64,000 nt of DNA, taken from the NCBI RefSeq assembly GCF_002262885.1, contig NZ_NKYF01000026.1, positions 62,001-126,000 of the forward strand, read 5' to 3'. The notes under the pieces are model-generated. The model was not told where the DNA came from, did no database searches, and saw nothing but the letters and a program-made list of their open reading frames with translations. Position 1 is the first letter of the stretch; every line of letters begins with the position of its first letter. This document shows, piece by piece, positions 43,927 through 53,265 of this stretch. Source of the stretch: Pseudonocardia sp. MH-G8. Lineage in GTDB: Bacteria; Actinomycetota; Actinomycetes; Mycobacteriales; Pseudonocardiaceae. The position numbers and the translations under genes are program-made.

Positions 43927-43952
43927 GTAACTAGTGACATGAAACTAGTTAC
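43927..43952. promoter_or_regulatory. Palindromic operator upstream of the ABC/amidohydrolase cluster
   Basis: GTAACTAGT-N8-ACTAGTTAC, perfect 9-bp arms, 23 nt before the GTG of the substrate-binding protein gene. It is a good candidate for the site of a dedicated regulator (the LacI-family gene at 49269 or a GntR/MarR-type protein elsewhere). Confidence 0.6.
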
Positions 43953-43974
43953 ATCAGGCGACACTGGAGTCGAC

Positions 43975-45018
43975 GTGAAGAAGATCGCTGGTCTAGGGCT
44001 TGCGCTCGCGGTCGCGCTGGCTGTGAGCGGGTGCACATCGACGGGGGCAGGCAGCGGCGAGGACGTCCTCGTCGTAGAGGGCTACGGCGCGGAGTACCAG
44101 CAGTTGTTCGACGAGCACATCGGGACGCCGTTCACCGAGCAGACCGGGATCCAGGTGCAGTACTCCGCGAGCGGGGCGGCGTCCGAGCACTACGCCGCCA
44201 TCCGAGCCGCGCACGGCGATCCGGGCTTCGACGTCGCGGTGATGACCAATCTCGAGCTCTTCCAGGGCAGCAAGGACGGGCTCCTCGACCCGGTGTCGGA
44301 GCAGCAGGTGCCGAACCTCGCCAAGGTCTCGAAGAAGATCCGGGACACGACATACGGGGCCGGCGTCATCCACGACGTGCAGCAGGTGGCGCTGATGTAC
44401 AAGCGGTCACTGTTCCCGACTCCACCCACGAGCTGGAACGTGATGTGGGACCCGAAGTACCGCTCGGGTGCCCTGGTCTTCAACCCGACGAACATCATGG
44501 GCTTCTACCAGGTCCTCTCCGCGGCCGAGTTGGACGGCGGCAGCATCACCGACGCGGCACCCGGGTTCGCGCGCATCGCCGACCTGGCGACGTCGGCGCT
44601 CGCGACGCCGCAGGCCTCGGCCGAGGCGGTGCCGTACATGGAGAAGGGGACGGCCACGGTCTTCCCGTACCAGGACGGACGAGCCGCCATCTACGCGGAA
44701 ACGACAGATTACGATTTCACTGTGCCGCAGGAGGGCACGTACGCGGTCCTCGGAGCGCTGGGCATCCCCGTGGGCGCAGCGCACAAGGCCGCAGCCCACA
44801 GGTTCATGGACTACTGGCTCAGCCCGGAGGTCCAGCAGCGGTGGGCCACGGCCTACAACGTCGGTCCGGCGGTCACGGGGCTGCAGTTCCCCGCGGAGTT
44901 CGCCGCCAAGCACGTCACGACGGCCGAGCAGATCGACAAGCTCAAGATCGCCGATCCGGAGATCGTGGCACGGGACCGTACCGAGTGGAGCCGGAAGTGG
45001 GCGGAGGCCGTGCGGTGA
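43975..45018 (+). CDS. ABC transporter substrate-binding lipoprotein (PotD/F- or Fe3+-binding-like)
   Basis: 347 residues. A lipoprotein signal peptide (LGLALAVALAVSGC lipobox) is followed by an extracellular solute-binding domain: VLVVEGYGAEYQQLFDEHIG, then YRSGALVFNPTNIMGFYQVL and LSPEVQQRWATAYNVGPAV. Family features match binding proteins of polyamine, phosphonate or iron type; the ligand is unknown. The GTG at 43975 is chosen for its GGAG and because the signal peptide begins there. The stop overlaps the first permease start (GTGA). First gene of the operon, just after the palindromic operator. Confidence 0.88.
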   Translation: MKKIAGLGLALAVALAVSGCTSTGAGSGEDVLVVEGYGAEYQQLFDEHIGTPFTEQTGIQVQYSASGAASEHYAAIRAAHGDPGFDVAVMTNLELFQGSKDGLLDPVSEQQVPNLAKVSKKIRDTTYGAGVIHDVQQVALMYKRSLFPTPPTSWNVMWDPKYRSGALVFNPTNIMGFYQVLSAAELDGGSITDAAPGFARIADLATSALATPQASAEAVPYMEKGTATVFPYQDGRAAIYAETTDYDFTVPQEGTYAVLGALGIPVGAAHKAAAHRFMDYWLSPEVQQRWATAYNVGPAVTGLQFPAEFAAKHVTTAEQIDKLKIADPEIVARDRTEWSRKWAEAVR

Positions 45019-45896
45019 CCGCCCTCCTCGCGCAGACCAGGCGGCCACGGGCGCAGCACCGCAGCGGTTCCGCCTTGCTTCCGCTGCCGGCGACGGTCTG
45101 GGTACTGGTCGTCTTCGCCGTGCCGACCGTCATCCTGCTCGCCAGCAGCTTCCTGACCTACGACGGTGTCCGGGTAGGCGGTCCGGTCACGGCGGAGAAC
45201 TACGCTGCGCTGTTCCGGGACGCGTACTTCTGGTCGGTGCTCTGGGACACCGTCTGGATGTCGATCGTCGTGGGTGCCGTTTGCACCTCGGCGGGGCTGC
45301 TGCTCGCGTACTTCATCGTCCGGTCCGGCTCCCGGTGGCGATCCCTCGTCCTCCTCGTGGTTGTCTCGCCCCTCGTCTCCAGCGTCGTGGTGCGGACCTA
45401 TGGCTGGCTGGTGCTCCTGCAGGATGACGGGCTGTTCAACCAGGTCCTGGTCTGGACGGGGGCGATCCGGGACCCGATCGCCTTCATCGGCTCCCGGGGC
45501 GGTGTCATCGCCGGGCTGGTGCACGTGCTGCTCCCGTTCGCCGTCTTCACCGCCGTCTCCAGCGTGCAGAGCGTCGATCCCGTCCTCGAGCGGGCCTCGC
45601 GCGACCTCGGGGCCGGGCCGGTGCGCACGTTCTTCCGGGTGACCCTGCCGCTGATCCGCCCGGGCCTCATCTCGGGCTTCATGCTGACCTTCGCCATCAG
45701 CCTCGGCGCGTACGCCACCGCAGCGGTTCTGGGTGGCGGGCGGGTGCAGACCCTCGCGACGCTCGTGCGTGACCGCATGGTCGTCAGCCTCGAATGGGGC
45801 CAAGCCGCGGCGATCGCGGTGGTCCTGCTCGTCGTGAGTGTCGGCACGGTGCTCGCCCTGCTGTGGGCCGGGCAGCGGTCGCGGACGGAGGTCTGA
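45015..45896 (+). CDS. ABC transporter permease (PotB-like)
   Basis: 293 residues with six predicted membrane helices. The EAA loop, which contacts the ATPase, reads ASRDLGAGPVRTFFRVTLPL. Cytoplasmic N-terminus of about 25 residues. Starts with GTG overlapping the upstream stop by 4 nt. Works with the second permease, the ATPase and the binding lipoprotein as one importer. Confidence 0.9.
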   Translation: MTALLAQTRRPRAQHRSGSALLPLPATVWVLVVFAVPTVILLASSFLTYDGVRVGGPVTAENYAALFRDAYFWSVLWDTVWMSIVVGAVCTSAGLLLAYFIVRSGSRWRSLVLLVVVSPLVSSVVVRTYGWLVLLQDDGLFNQVLVWTGAIRDPIAFIGSRGGVIAGLVHVLLPFAVFTAVSSVQSVDPVLERASRDLGAGPVRTFFRVTLPLIRPGLISGFMLTFAISLGAYATAAVLGGGRVQTLATLVRDRMVVSLEWGQAAAIAVVLLVVSVGTVLALLWAGQRSRTEV

Positions 45897-45899
45897 CGA

Positions 45900-46703
45900 A
45901 TGCGGAAGAGCCCATGGCTCGCCGTTCGTGCGGCCCTGCTGATCCTCGTCCTCGCGTTCGTCGCGGTCCCGATGGTCGTCGTCTTCTGGACGTCGATCCA
46001 GCCCGACACCTACGTCTCCTTCCCACCATCGGGGTTCTCGCTGCGCTGGTGGAGTGACGCGTTCACGGCCGAGTGGTTGCTACCGATGGCGCTGTCCGCT
46101 CAGATCGCGCTGGGCTCGGCCCTGTGCGCGCTGGTGGTGGGCACGGCTGCGGCGTACGGGCTATCCCGGGGGGTACGGGGCCGGGCCGCGATGGAGGCGT
46201 TCCTGACGAGCCCCCTGCTGCTGCCGGAGATCGTCATCAGCCTCTCGGTCGTCCAGCTAATCTCGATGCTGGCCGCGCGCGAGCTCATCGGCCCGGCGCT
46301 GCTGGTCGCGGCCCACACGTTGATCGGCATTCCCTTCGTGTTGCGCACCGTCGGCGTGAGCCTGCACGGCATCAACCCGTTGTGGGAGCGCGCCGCCCGC
46401 GATCTCGGCGCCTCGCCGTGGCGCGCATTCGCCACGGTGACGCTTCCGATCATGCGATCCGGGATGTTCGCCGGCGCCCTCTTCGCCTTCATAGTGTCGT
46501 TCAACAATGTCGAGCTGTCGCTCTTCCTGACCGCGCGGGACTCGAACACCCTGCCCATCGCACTGCTGCAGTTCATGGAGTTCGAGTACTCGCCGACGCT
46601 CGCCAGCGTAGCGGTCACCAGCGTGGCCGGGATCTGCATCGTTGCCGCCGTCGCGAGCCGGTTCACCCGGCTGACGGAGTTCATCCACGGAGGTACGAAG
46701 TGA
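45900..46703 (+). CDS. ABC transporter permease (PotC-like)
   Basis: 267 residues with six helices. The EAA loop is AARDLGASPWRAFATVTLPI, and the typical start is a basic cap followed by LLILVLAFVAVPMVVVFW. Begins 3 nt after the first permease and overlaps the ATPase start (GTGA at 46700-46703). Second half of the heterodimeric channel. Confidence 0.9.
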   Translation: MRKSPWLAVRAALLILVLAFVAVPMVVVFWTSIQPDTYVSFPPSGFSLRWWSDAFTAEWLLPMALSAQIALGSALCALVVGTAAAYGLSRGVRGRAAMEAFLTSPLLLPEIVISLSVVQLISMLAARELIGPALLVAAHTLIGIPFVLRTVGVSLHGINPLWERAARDLGASPWRAFATVTLPIMRSGMFAGALFAFIVSFNNVELSLFLTARDSNTLPIALLQFMEFEYSPTLASVAVTSVAGICIVAAVASRFTRLTEFIHGGTK

Positions 46704-47833
46704 CAGTGGACGCGCCCATCGCCGACGTCAACGCCGCGCCCCGCGACGCCAGCGGGTCCGCTGTCGCGTTGCGCGGGATCTCGAAGAGGTTCGGCTCGGC
46801 CCTTGCGGTCGAGGACCTCGATCTCGACGTGCGCCCGGGGGAGTTCCTCACCCTGCTCGGTCCGTCGGGGTGTGGGAAGACGACCACCCTGAACATGATC
46901 GCGGGGTTCCTGCGTCCGGACAGCGGGCGCATCCTCCTCGATGGCAAGGACGTGCAACGCCTCCCCCCGGAGCGACGGGACACGGCGATGGTGTTCCAGC
47001 AGTACGCCCTGTTCCCGCACCTCACGGTGTCGCAGAACGTTGGGTACGGGCTGCGGATGCGCAGGCGCCCGAGGGAGGAGATCCGGGCGCGCGTCTCGGA
47101 CGCCCTGCAACGGGTGGGCCTGGTCGGTCGCGAGGACCGCTTCCCCGGCCAGCTCTCCGGTGGCCAGCAGCAGCGCGTCGCACTGGCGAGAGCGATCGTG
47201 GTGCAGCCGAAGGTGCTGCTGTTCGACGAGCCCCTCTCCAACCTCGACCTCAAGCTGCGGGAACAACTCCGGCTGGAGATCAAGCACCTGCAGCATGAAC
47301 TCGGAATCACGTCGATCTTCGTGACGCACGACCAGACCGAGGCACTGGTCATGAGCGACCGCATCGCGGTGATGCGAGACGGTCGGGTCGAGCAGATCGA
47401 CGCTCCCGAGGCGATCTATCGGGAACCTGCGACCACGTTCGTTGCGGGCTTCATCGGCCAGTCCAACCTGGTTCCGGGCGTCTGCACGAGCTCGGGCACC
47501 TCCGACTGCACCATCCGCCTGGTTACGGCGCACACCGTCGATGCGCGGCCAGCAGGTCCCGTCACCGCAGGACAGCCTGTCGACGTACTGCTGCGGCCCG
47601 AGGCGCTGCGCCTCGGCGAGGCGGTCCCGCCCGGTCACGCCCGCATCACCGGGCGGGTCGCCGAGGTCGTCAACGAAGGCAGCCTCGCCACCGTCGTGGT
47701 GGACGTCGGGGAGTCCGTCGCCGTGCGTGTGTCCGTTCCCGACCCTTGCCCCGACGATCTGCCGAAGATCGGCAGCCGAGCGGTGATCCAGGTACCCCCC
47801 GGGGCTGCGCGCGCTTTCGCATCGACCGAGTGA
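46700..47833 (+). CDS. ABC transporter ATP-binding protein (PotA-like)
   Basis: 377 residues. Walker A is GPSGCGKTTT, Q-loop VFQQYALFPHLTVSQNV, signature LSGGQQQRVALARAI, Walker B VLLFDEPLSNLDL, and H-loop FVTHDQTEALVMSD. The C-terminal TOBE-type domain (VDVLLRPEALRLGE, INEG-like EVVNEGSLATVVV) fits the spermidine/iron/sugar ATPase class. The GTG start has GGAGG 6 nt upstream. It energises import by the two preceding permeases. Confidence 0.94.
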   Translation: MTVDAPIADVNAAPRDASGSAVALRGISKRFGSALAVEDLDLDVRPGEFLTLLGPSGCGKTTTLNMIAGFLRPDSGRILLDGKDVQRLPPERRDTAMVFQQYALFPHLTVSQNVGYGLRMRRRPREEIRARVSDALQRVGLVGREDRFPGQLSGGQQQRVALARAIVVQPKVLLFDEPLSNLDLKLREQLRLEIKHLQHELGITSIFVTHDQTEALVMSDRIAVMRDGRVEQIDAPEAIYREPATTFVAGFIGQSNLVPGVCTSSGTSDCTIRLVTAHTVDARPAGPVTAGQPVDVLLRPEALRLGEAVPPGHARITGRVAEVVNEGSLATVVVDVGESVAVRVSVPDPCPDDLPKIGSRAVIQVPPGAARAFASTE

Positions 47834-47891
47834 AGCCTCGAGCCCTGGCCCGGCAAAACCTGTCCGCACCGAACCACACGGAAGGCCCGTC

Positions 47892-49244
47892 ATGCCCACC
47901 TCGGTCCTGCACGGCTGCGATCTCGTCGACGGAACGGGTGCCACCCGCCGGCGCGACGTCGACATCGTGATTGACGGCGACACGATCCGAGAGGTCGTAC
48001 CCAGCCGGCCCGCCCGGTCCTACGAACGCGTCGATCGGATCGTCGACGCCACGGGGGTGCTCGCCATCCCCGGCCTGATCAACAACCACACCCATGGCAC
48101 CGCCTACGGCCCACTGTTCCCCAGCGGGCACGAGGGGCTTCCGCACGAGCAGGTCCGGGCGAACCTCGACAGGCACCTGCTGGAGGGCACGACCACCGTT
48201 CTGTGCGTGGACGGCTTCGTCACCGCCGACGCGATCGCCGAGGTCAACAACGATCACCCCATATCAATCACACTGGCCTCCTGCAACACCCCGGCCTGCC
48301 TGACCGCCGCGTCGATCGCCGACGGCGGCGGGCTCGACGACCAGAACCGCACGTTCACGGCCCGCCAAGCGGTCGACGCGGGAGCTGTCGCGCTCGGCGA
48401 GATCGGTGCCGGGCACACCCTGGGTGGCGGCGGAGCGAGCTATATGTACATCCCGGCCGAGGTGCTCAAGCGCACAGGCGTGACGATCAGTGCGCGGCAG
48501 GCGGACGCACTGAAGGTCGCCGTGCTCGGCCGCCACATCTCGGCGACGTCGTACGACGAGGGCGCCGTCGAGGAGGCGCTCGAAACCGCCAACCTCACCG
48601 GCAAGCTCTCCGCCGAGGAGGTCCGTGAGCTCGTCTCGGGCATCGTCCTGCCCGCGTTCGACATCGCCCTCGAGGGGCTGACGGAGGCCGCGCGGTACGC
48701 GGACCAGGCCGGGGTCCCGGTACTGGTGCACAACGCGGCCGCGTCGATGTCCCAGGTCGCGGCCATCGCCAGGACGGACGTCCGACTGATCGCCGGGCAC
48801 TCCAACCACAGCAGCTTCGACCACCGCGAAGCCCTCAGGCACGCCGAGCAGCTCAAGGAACTCGGCGCCGTCGTCGACGTCTCGACGCTCGACACCTTCG
48901 GCGCGCAGCGGCTCACGCGGGGCCCCGATCTGCTTTACGCGATGCTGGAGGCCGGACTGGTCGACACGATCTCGACCGACTACGCGGGCGGGTTTCACGA
49001 CTCGATCCTGTTGGCCGTCGACCACGCGACCAAGGCAGGTGTCGTCGGACTCGAGTCGGCGATCGCCATGGCCACTGCCAACGTCGCGGACGCCATCCCC
49101 GGCCTGGCGCCGCGGCGCGGCCGCGTCGTGCCCGGTGCGATCGCCGACCTCGTACTCACCGACCCGACCGACCTGACGCGCGTCGACACGGTGTTCATCG
49201 GCGGTGCGCCGGTCGTCCGAGACGGCGCTAGCGTCGTCAACTGA
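47892..49244 (+). CDS. Amidohydrolase-family enzyme
   Basis: 450 residues of the metal-dependent amidohydrolase superfamily. The beta-sandwich/N-terminal metal motif is GLINNHTHG (H-x-H). Further ligands are likely in GEIGAGH, VLVHNAA, IAGHSNHSSFDH and the Asp of TISTDYAGGF. The C-terminal GRVVPGAIADLVLTDP is typical of imidazolonepropionase, enamidase and dihydroorotase relatives. It probably hydrolyses a cyclic amide or N-acyl bond in the imported compound. Lies 58 nt after the ATPase gene, same operon. Start ATG at 47892 has GGAAGG upstream. Confidence 0.88.
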   Translation: MPTSVLHGCDLVDGTGATRRRDVDIVIDGDTIREVVPSRPARSYERVDRIVDATGVLAIPGLINNHTHGTAYGPLFPSGHEGLPHEQVRANLDRHLLEGTTTVLCVDGFVTADAIAEVNNDHPISITLASCNTPACLTAASIADGGGLDDQNRTFTARQAVDAGAVALGEIGAGHTLGGGGASYMYIPAEVLKRTGVTISARQADALKVAVLGRHISATSYDEGAVEEALETANLTGKLSAEEVRELVSGIVLPAFDIALEGLTEAARYADQAGVPVLVHNAAASMSQVAAIARTDVRLIAGHSNHSSFDHREALRHAEQLKELGAVVDVSTLDTFGAQRLTRGPDLLYAMLEAGLVDTISTDYAGGFHDSILLAVDHATKAGVVGLESAIAMATANVADAIPGLAPRRGRVVPGAIADLVLTDPTDLTRVDTVFIGGAPVVRDGASVVN

Positions 49245-49268
49245 AAGATGTAGTGGAAGGTGTGGATC

Positions 49269-50270
49269 GTGAAGCGCACGACCATCGGCGCCGTCGCTGC
49301 CGCAGCCGGAGTGTCGTCGGCGACGGTGTCCCGGGTGCTGAACGGTGGCCCCGTCAATGAGGCCACGGCGGCGAGAGTCCGGGAGGCGGTCGACCGGCTA
49401 CAGTACACGCCCAACGCGCTGACCAAGAGCATCTTCGCCGGCCGGTCCCAGACCATCGGGGTCGTCATCGACGATCTACGCAGCCCGTTCTACCTGGATC
49501 TGATGCGGGGCATCGATGAGGTGGCCGACGCGAACGGCAGCCTGGTCATGTTCGCCAACACCTTCCGGCACGACGGTCGCGAGGCGATGCAGATCCAGAG
49601 CATGGACGAGCAGCGGGTTCGCGGCCTGATCGTGACATCCGCCGCGTCGGCCGACGACCGGACGTATCGGATGGCGGCAGGGGGCACCCCATGCGTCGTC
49701 GTGGCGCGGACAGTGCAGGACCCGCCGCCCCGGCTCCACTCGGTAGCCCTCGACAACATCGCGGCTGGCCGGCTGATGGCGGAACACCTCGTGTCGTGCG
49801 GACGGCGATCTGTTGGCGTGATCACCTCAGGGCCTAGACCCTCCCAGCTCGGTCGCACCGAGGGACTGCGGCGCGGCCTCGCGGAGGCCGGTCTCGCCCT
49901 CACCGCTGACGACATCGTGACGGTCGACGGCGACGACGGCGCCGAGGATGCCGTCGCGACACTTCTGCAGCGCCGGCCGGACGCGGTCGCCTGTGTCGCC
50001 GGGAGGCGCACCGTCGCGATCCACGCCGCACTGCTGTCCCAGGGGGTCACGATCCCGGACGACATCGGCTTCATCACGATGGACGACTTCGCCTGGGCGT
50101 CCGCCCTCGGCATCAGCGTGGTGGCTCAGCCGGCCCACCTCATGGGGCAGCGCGCCGCCGAGTTCGTCGTCGAGAACCCAGCGCAGCCGCGGACGGTTGT
50201 CTTCGAACCGACGCTCGTCGCGCGGACATCCTGCGGCGAGGCGACCGACGACGGAGCAGCCTCGCGCTGA
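49269..50270 (+). CDS. LacI-family transcriptional regulator
   Basis: 333 residues. The N-terminal HTH and hinge are TIGAVAAAAGVSSATVSRVL and NGG, followed by the periplasmic-binding-protein-like sensor domain (QTIGVVIDDLRSPFYLDLMR, SVGVITSGPRPSQLGRTEGL, IGFITMDDFAWASALGISVV). The GTG at 49269 is preferred because GGAAGG lies 8 nt before it. Located inside the catabolic cluster, it likely represses it in the absence of the substrate. Confidence 0.92.
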   Translation: MKRTTIGAVAAAAGVSSATVSRVLNGGPVNEATAARVREAVDRLQYTPNALTKSIFAGRSQTIGVVIDDLRSPFYLDLMRGIDEVADANGSLVMFANTFRHDGREAMQIQSMDEQRVRGLIVTSAASADDRTYRMAAGGTPCVVVARTVQDPPPRLHSVALDNIAAGRLMAEHLVSCGRRSVGVITSGPRPSQLGRTEGLRRGLAEAGLALTADDIVTVDGDDGAEDAVATLLQRRPDAVACVAGRRTVAIHAALLSQGVTIPDDIGFITMDDFAWASALGISVVAQPAHLMGQRAAEFVVENPAQPRTVVFEPTLVARTSCGEATDDGAASR

Positions 50271-50462
50271 TCAACCCGCAGTAACCCGACGACCGCGGTG
50301 CCGGCCGTGCTGTGCACGGCGCCGTCACCGGCAGATCCGATCCCGGCCGTTCCCGTGGTGCCCACCGGAACGGCGGCCCGGCCTGCTCGCGTACGGAGCG
50401 GACGATGCGCCCTCCATGCGTCCCGTACTCACATCATCGACAAGAAGAGGAAGGCAGCTCAC

Positions 50463-51617
50463 ATGAAGATCGTTATCGTCGGAGGTGGCGTTCTCGGCGC
50501 CTCCACCGCTTTCCAGCTCGCCAAACGGGGCTGCGAGGTGGAACTTTTTGAAAGTGGGATGCCGGGTGGACAGGCGAGCGCGGCGAGCCTTGCGTGGCTG
50601 AACTCGAACTCGAAGGAGCTGCGTCCTTACCACGACCTAAATGTCATCTCGATGGCCGAGCACCTCGCCGTGGCGCGGGAGCTCGGCACCGACAACTGGC
50701 TTCGGCGCGGTGGCAACCTCGAAGTCGCCGCCACCGAGGAGTCGGCGCACGCGCTCCATGCCAAGGCGAAGCGTCTGCACGAGTACGGCTACGCCGCGAT
50801 CGAGCTCGACCCGAAGGATCTACCCCGGTACGACCCGCAGGTGCGGGTGCACGAGGACTACCTAGGCGCCGTGTTCTACCCCGGCGAGAGCTGGCTCGAC
50901 CTGCCTCTCCTCATCCACGAACTGCTGCGGGCCGCGGTGGCCCACGGGGCCATCCTGCGGTCGCACACGACGGTGGATCGGCTACTTGTCGAATCGGGTC
51001 AGGTCAATGGTGTCTTGCTCGACGACGGTAGCCAGGTCCGCGCTGACCGCGTGGTCGTCGCCGCCGGAAGCCGGATCGGTGCGCTGATGAGCGAGGTCGG
51101 CGTCGAGGTCTCCACCGTCGGCGAGCCCGGCGCAACCGTCGTCACTGCGCCGGGCACCTCCGCCTTGTCCGTGCTCCTGCACCTGCCCGGCATCTCTGTG
51201 CGGCCGGACCCAGGAGGCCGGCTCGCCATCCGATCCGAGCGGGGCGATCGCAGCCTCGACACCGACACGTGGACGCTCCCCGACGAGACAGTGACGGATC
51301 TGATCCGGCGTGCCGCCCACGGCGTCGCCGACGTCGATCCCACCAGCACCCGCAGCGAGCGGATCAGCATCGCCGTAAGGCCCTATCCGTTCGACGGCCT
51401 TCCGGTTGTCGGGTTCTGGAACGACGTGCCGAACCTGTACCTGATCACTATGCACAGCGGCGCCACACTAGCCGCTGTCACGAGCCGACTGGCCGCGGAG
51501 GAGCTGGTTACCGGCATCCCGCCAGCACTGTTGAACGGGTTCCGGCCAGCACGGTTGATAACCCCGCGGCGTGAGCTGCCCGAGTTCGATCCGCACGCAG
51601 TGGAGGCCGAAGTCTGA
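50463..51617 (+). CDS. FAD-dependent amino-acid/amine oxidase (DAO family)
   Basis: 384 residues. The dinucleotide-binding N-terminus is MKIVIVGGGVLGASTAFQLA. A DAO-type substrate domain and a C-terminal FAD contact (LPVVGFWNDVPNLYLITMHS, then G-A-T-L-A-A) follow. The family oxidises D-amino acids, glycine, sarcosine or related amines. The product of the amidohydrolase could be its substrate. ATG at 50463 has GGAAGG upstream. It lies 190 nt after the LacI gene, possibly with its own promoter. Confidence 0.88.
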   Translation: MKIVIVGGGVLGASTAFQLAKRGCEVELFESGMPGGQASAASLAWLNSNSKELRPYHDLNVISMAEHLAVARELGTDNWLRRGGNLEVAATEESAHALHAKAKRLHEYGYAAIELDPKDLPRYDPQVRVHEDYLGAVFYPGESWLDLPLLIHELLRAAVAHGAILRSHTTVDRLLVESGQVNGVLLDDGSQVRADRVVVAAGSRIGALMSEVGVEVSTVGEPGATVVTAPGTSALSVLLHLPGISVRPDPGGRLAIRSERGDRSLDTDTWTLPDETVTDLIRRAAHGVADVDPTSTRSERISIAVRPYPFDGLPVVGFWNDVPNLYLITMHSGATLAAVTSRLAAEELVTGIPPALLNGFRPARLITPRRELPEFDPHAVEAEV

Positions 51618-51872
51618 AACAACCGCCGGCACGCCAGGCGACCGACCGGGATTTGGCTGCCCAGGTGTCCGGGGTCGGCCGAAGCTGTGAGGAGGTGTTC
51701 GGCCTCGAATGCGGCCACTGCTCCGCCGGGTGGCGGTGGGCCTCTCCGCGAAGGAGCCGGCCGCCACGGTCTGGTCCACTCCGGCGCTGTTCCGCCTGTC
51801 GAGGTGTTCAGATCCACCGGTTCGAGCGCGGCGCAGGTGAGGACGTCGTGCTCGCCCTGGGCGGTGTCGTGG

Positions 51873-52232
51873 TCATGCGTGGCCAGGCTGTGGTGGTCCG
51901 TTCACCGCTCGGGCCGCAGCTGGGCACGGGTCTGGCGCAGCTCGGCCCGGCCCGCGACGGCGGTTGGTCCGGCGAGCGCCGGCGGCCTTGCGGGTGGAGT
52001 CTCCTTCGGCGCGGGTGGTGATGAGGTCGGCGGGGTGACCTCGAGCAGGTCGCAGAGTGCGGCGAGGACGGGCAGCGACAACCGTTCGGGGGTGAGCCGG
52101 TGAATCTGGGAGGCCGAGCGTGATGCCGCGTTCGGCGAGCAGCGGCGAGAGGTGGGTGGTGGTGAACAGTCCGCAGGTGGCCATGATCTCCCGTAGCCGC
52201 CACTGGTAGCTGATCTCGCGTCGGCGGGTCAT
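51873..52232 (-). pseudogene. XRE-type HTH regulator of an integrative element, frameshifted
   Basis: The start reads ISYQWRLREIMATCGLFTTT followed by HLSPLLAERGITL, the usual opening of the small HTH protein encoded next to actinobacterial integrases. After ITL the frame is wrong. The expected ASQIHRLTPERLSLPVLAAL and CDLLEVTP lie in the neighbouring frame, and ADLITTRAEGDSTRKAA returns to the first frame. Two compensating indels therefore scramble ~30 residues spanning the recognition helix. DNA binding is probably lost. Confidence 0.75.
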
Positions 52233-52299
52233 CGGCTGTTCCCGTCCGGTCGTAGCTCGGGGACGACTGCGCTCGCTGCGCTCTATACCAGGCCAGTCG

Positions 52300-52626
52300 C
52301 GCTCGTCGGGTTAGCCAGGGGCTAGCCGCGGCCGTCTGGCTCGTGGCGTGGGTGAGGGTGGCGTCGAGCGCGCGGTGCAGGGTTCGGGTGCGGAGGTCAG
52401 AGGACACGCAGGTGTAGATGGCGGTGGTGGATTCGTGTTCGTGTCCGACCTGATGCTGGACGGAACAGCGGGGCCCAGCTGGCTTCGATCAGGTGGGTGA
52501 CGTAGGAGCCGCGCAGCGAGTGGAAGTCCTGGCCTTTGCCCACCCCAGCGTGGTGTGGATGGTGGCGAAGCGGGCGTCGATCTGGACCAGACCGACCCGC
52601 GGCGCTCGTTCCGAGGGCCACAACGC
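52300..52626 (-). pseudogene. C-terminal fragment of a tyrosine recombinase (integrase)
   Basis: Three frames together give the catalytic end of a phage-type integrase: ALWPSERAPRVGLVQIDARF, then (new frame) GKGQDFHSLRGSYVTHLIEA with the H-x-L-R box. A third frame gives GHEHESTTAIYTCVSSDLRT with the nucleophile Tyr. At least two frameshifts, and the N-terminal ~300 residues are missing. It sits beside the XRE remnant, as in intact elements. Inactive. Confidence 0.78.
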
Positions 52627-52941
52627 CGTGAGAACGCCAACATCGCAGTAGGTCAACCAACCGAACGAGTAGCCCCAACGGGCCTGCGGAACGGATCGAT
52701 GTGGCACTATCGCCCGCACAAGCACCATGTCGCTGCTGGTCAGCACGCGTTCAGCTTCGGCGCTGAGAACCAGGTAGCAAACCGTCTCGAGCTCGCATCT
52801 GATCGAATACGCTTCGGTAGGAGCGAGATATGCGAGAAGCGATGCTTCTCGGTGGAAGTGCTGGTGGCGGGAACGGGGGCGTTCCCTGGCGCTGATGTCG
52901 CGGTGCGGTCGAGCCACATTGTGGCCACGCCTGCGCTGAGC
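52627..52941 (+). other. Gap without recognised gene
   Basis: 315 nt between the integrase remnant and the MobC-like gene. AT-richer than the surroundings. No coding signal trusted; probably the degraded 5' part of the element. Confidence 0.35.
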
Positions 52942-53265
52942 ATGGTCGCGGTGAGCAGCCCTGCCGAATTCTGTTCGCGCCGTCGCCGCGCCCGTGCCGA
53001 CGCCACACGCACGTCGCAGCTCGTCGTGCGGTTCGCGCCGTCCGAGCTTGCGGTCGTGGCTGCTGCGGCTGAGCGTGACGGGCTCGCTGTGGGCGCCTGG
53101 ATCGGTGAGCTGGCCTGCCGGGTCGCCCGAGGTGAAGTGGGTGAGGTGCCGGTCGAGTGGGTGGATGTGGTGCGGGTCTTGCTGCGCTACGGGCGTGAGG
53201 CGCCGGCGACGCGGGCGCGGCTGGATGAACTGGTGGATGTTGCGGTGGCGCGGTTGTCGTTGTGA
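52942..53265 (+). CDS. MobC-like mobilization accessory protein
   Basis: 107 residues. A basic N-terminus (CSRRRRARADATR) is followed by a ribbon-helix-helix-like QLVVRFAPSELAVVAAAAER and DGLAVGAWIGELACRVA, as in relaxosome proteins that help the relaxase nick oriT. The stop overlaps the relaxase start (GTGA), which fixes the pairing. ATG at 52942 chosen; GTG at 52951 is possible. Assignment rests on small size, fold pattern and neighbour. Confidence 0.7.
   Translation: MVAVSSPAEFCSRRRRARADATRTSQLVVRFAPSELAVVAAAAERDGLAVGAWIGELACRVARGEVGEVPVEWVDVVRVLLRYGREAPATRARLDELVDVAVARLSL

Noticed and set aside
43927..43952. Similarity of the operator arm GTAACTAGT to the IS66 right end
   Set aside because: Nine identical bases only; no transposase or second end near; judged coincidental.
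44031..45014. Long alternative frame through the substrate-binding protein gene
   Set aside because: Its only real part is the first permease (45015-45896); the upstream portion is out-of-frame reading of the lipoprotein gene.
46100..47983. 627-codon minus-strand open frame opposite permease and ATPase
   Set aside because: Antisense shadow; no domain.
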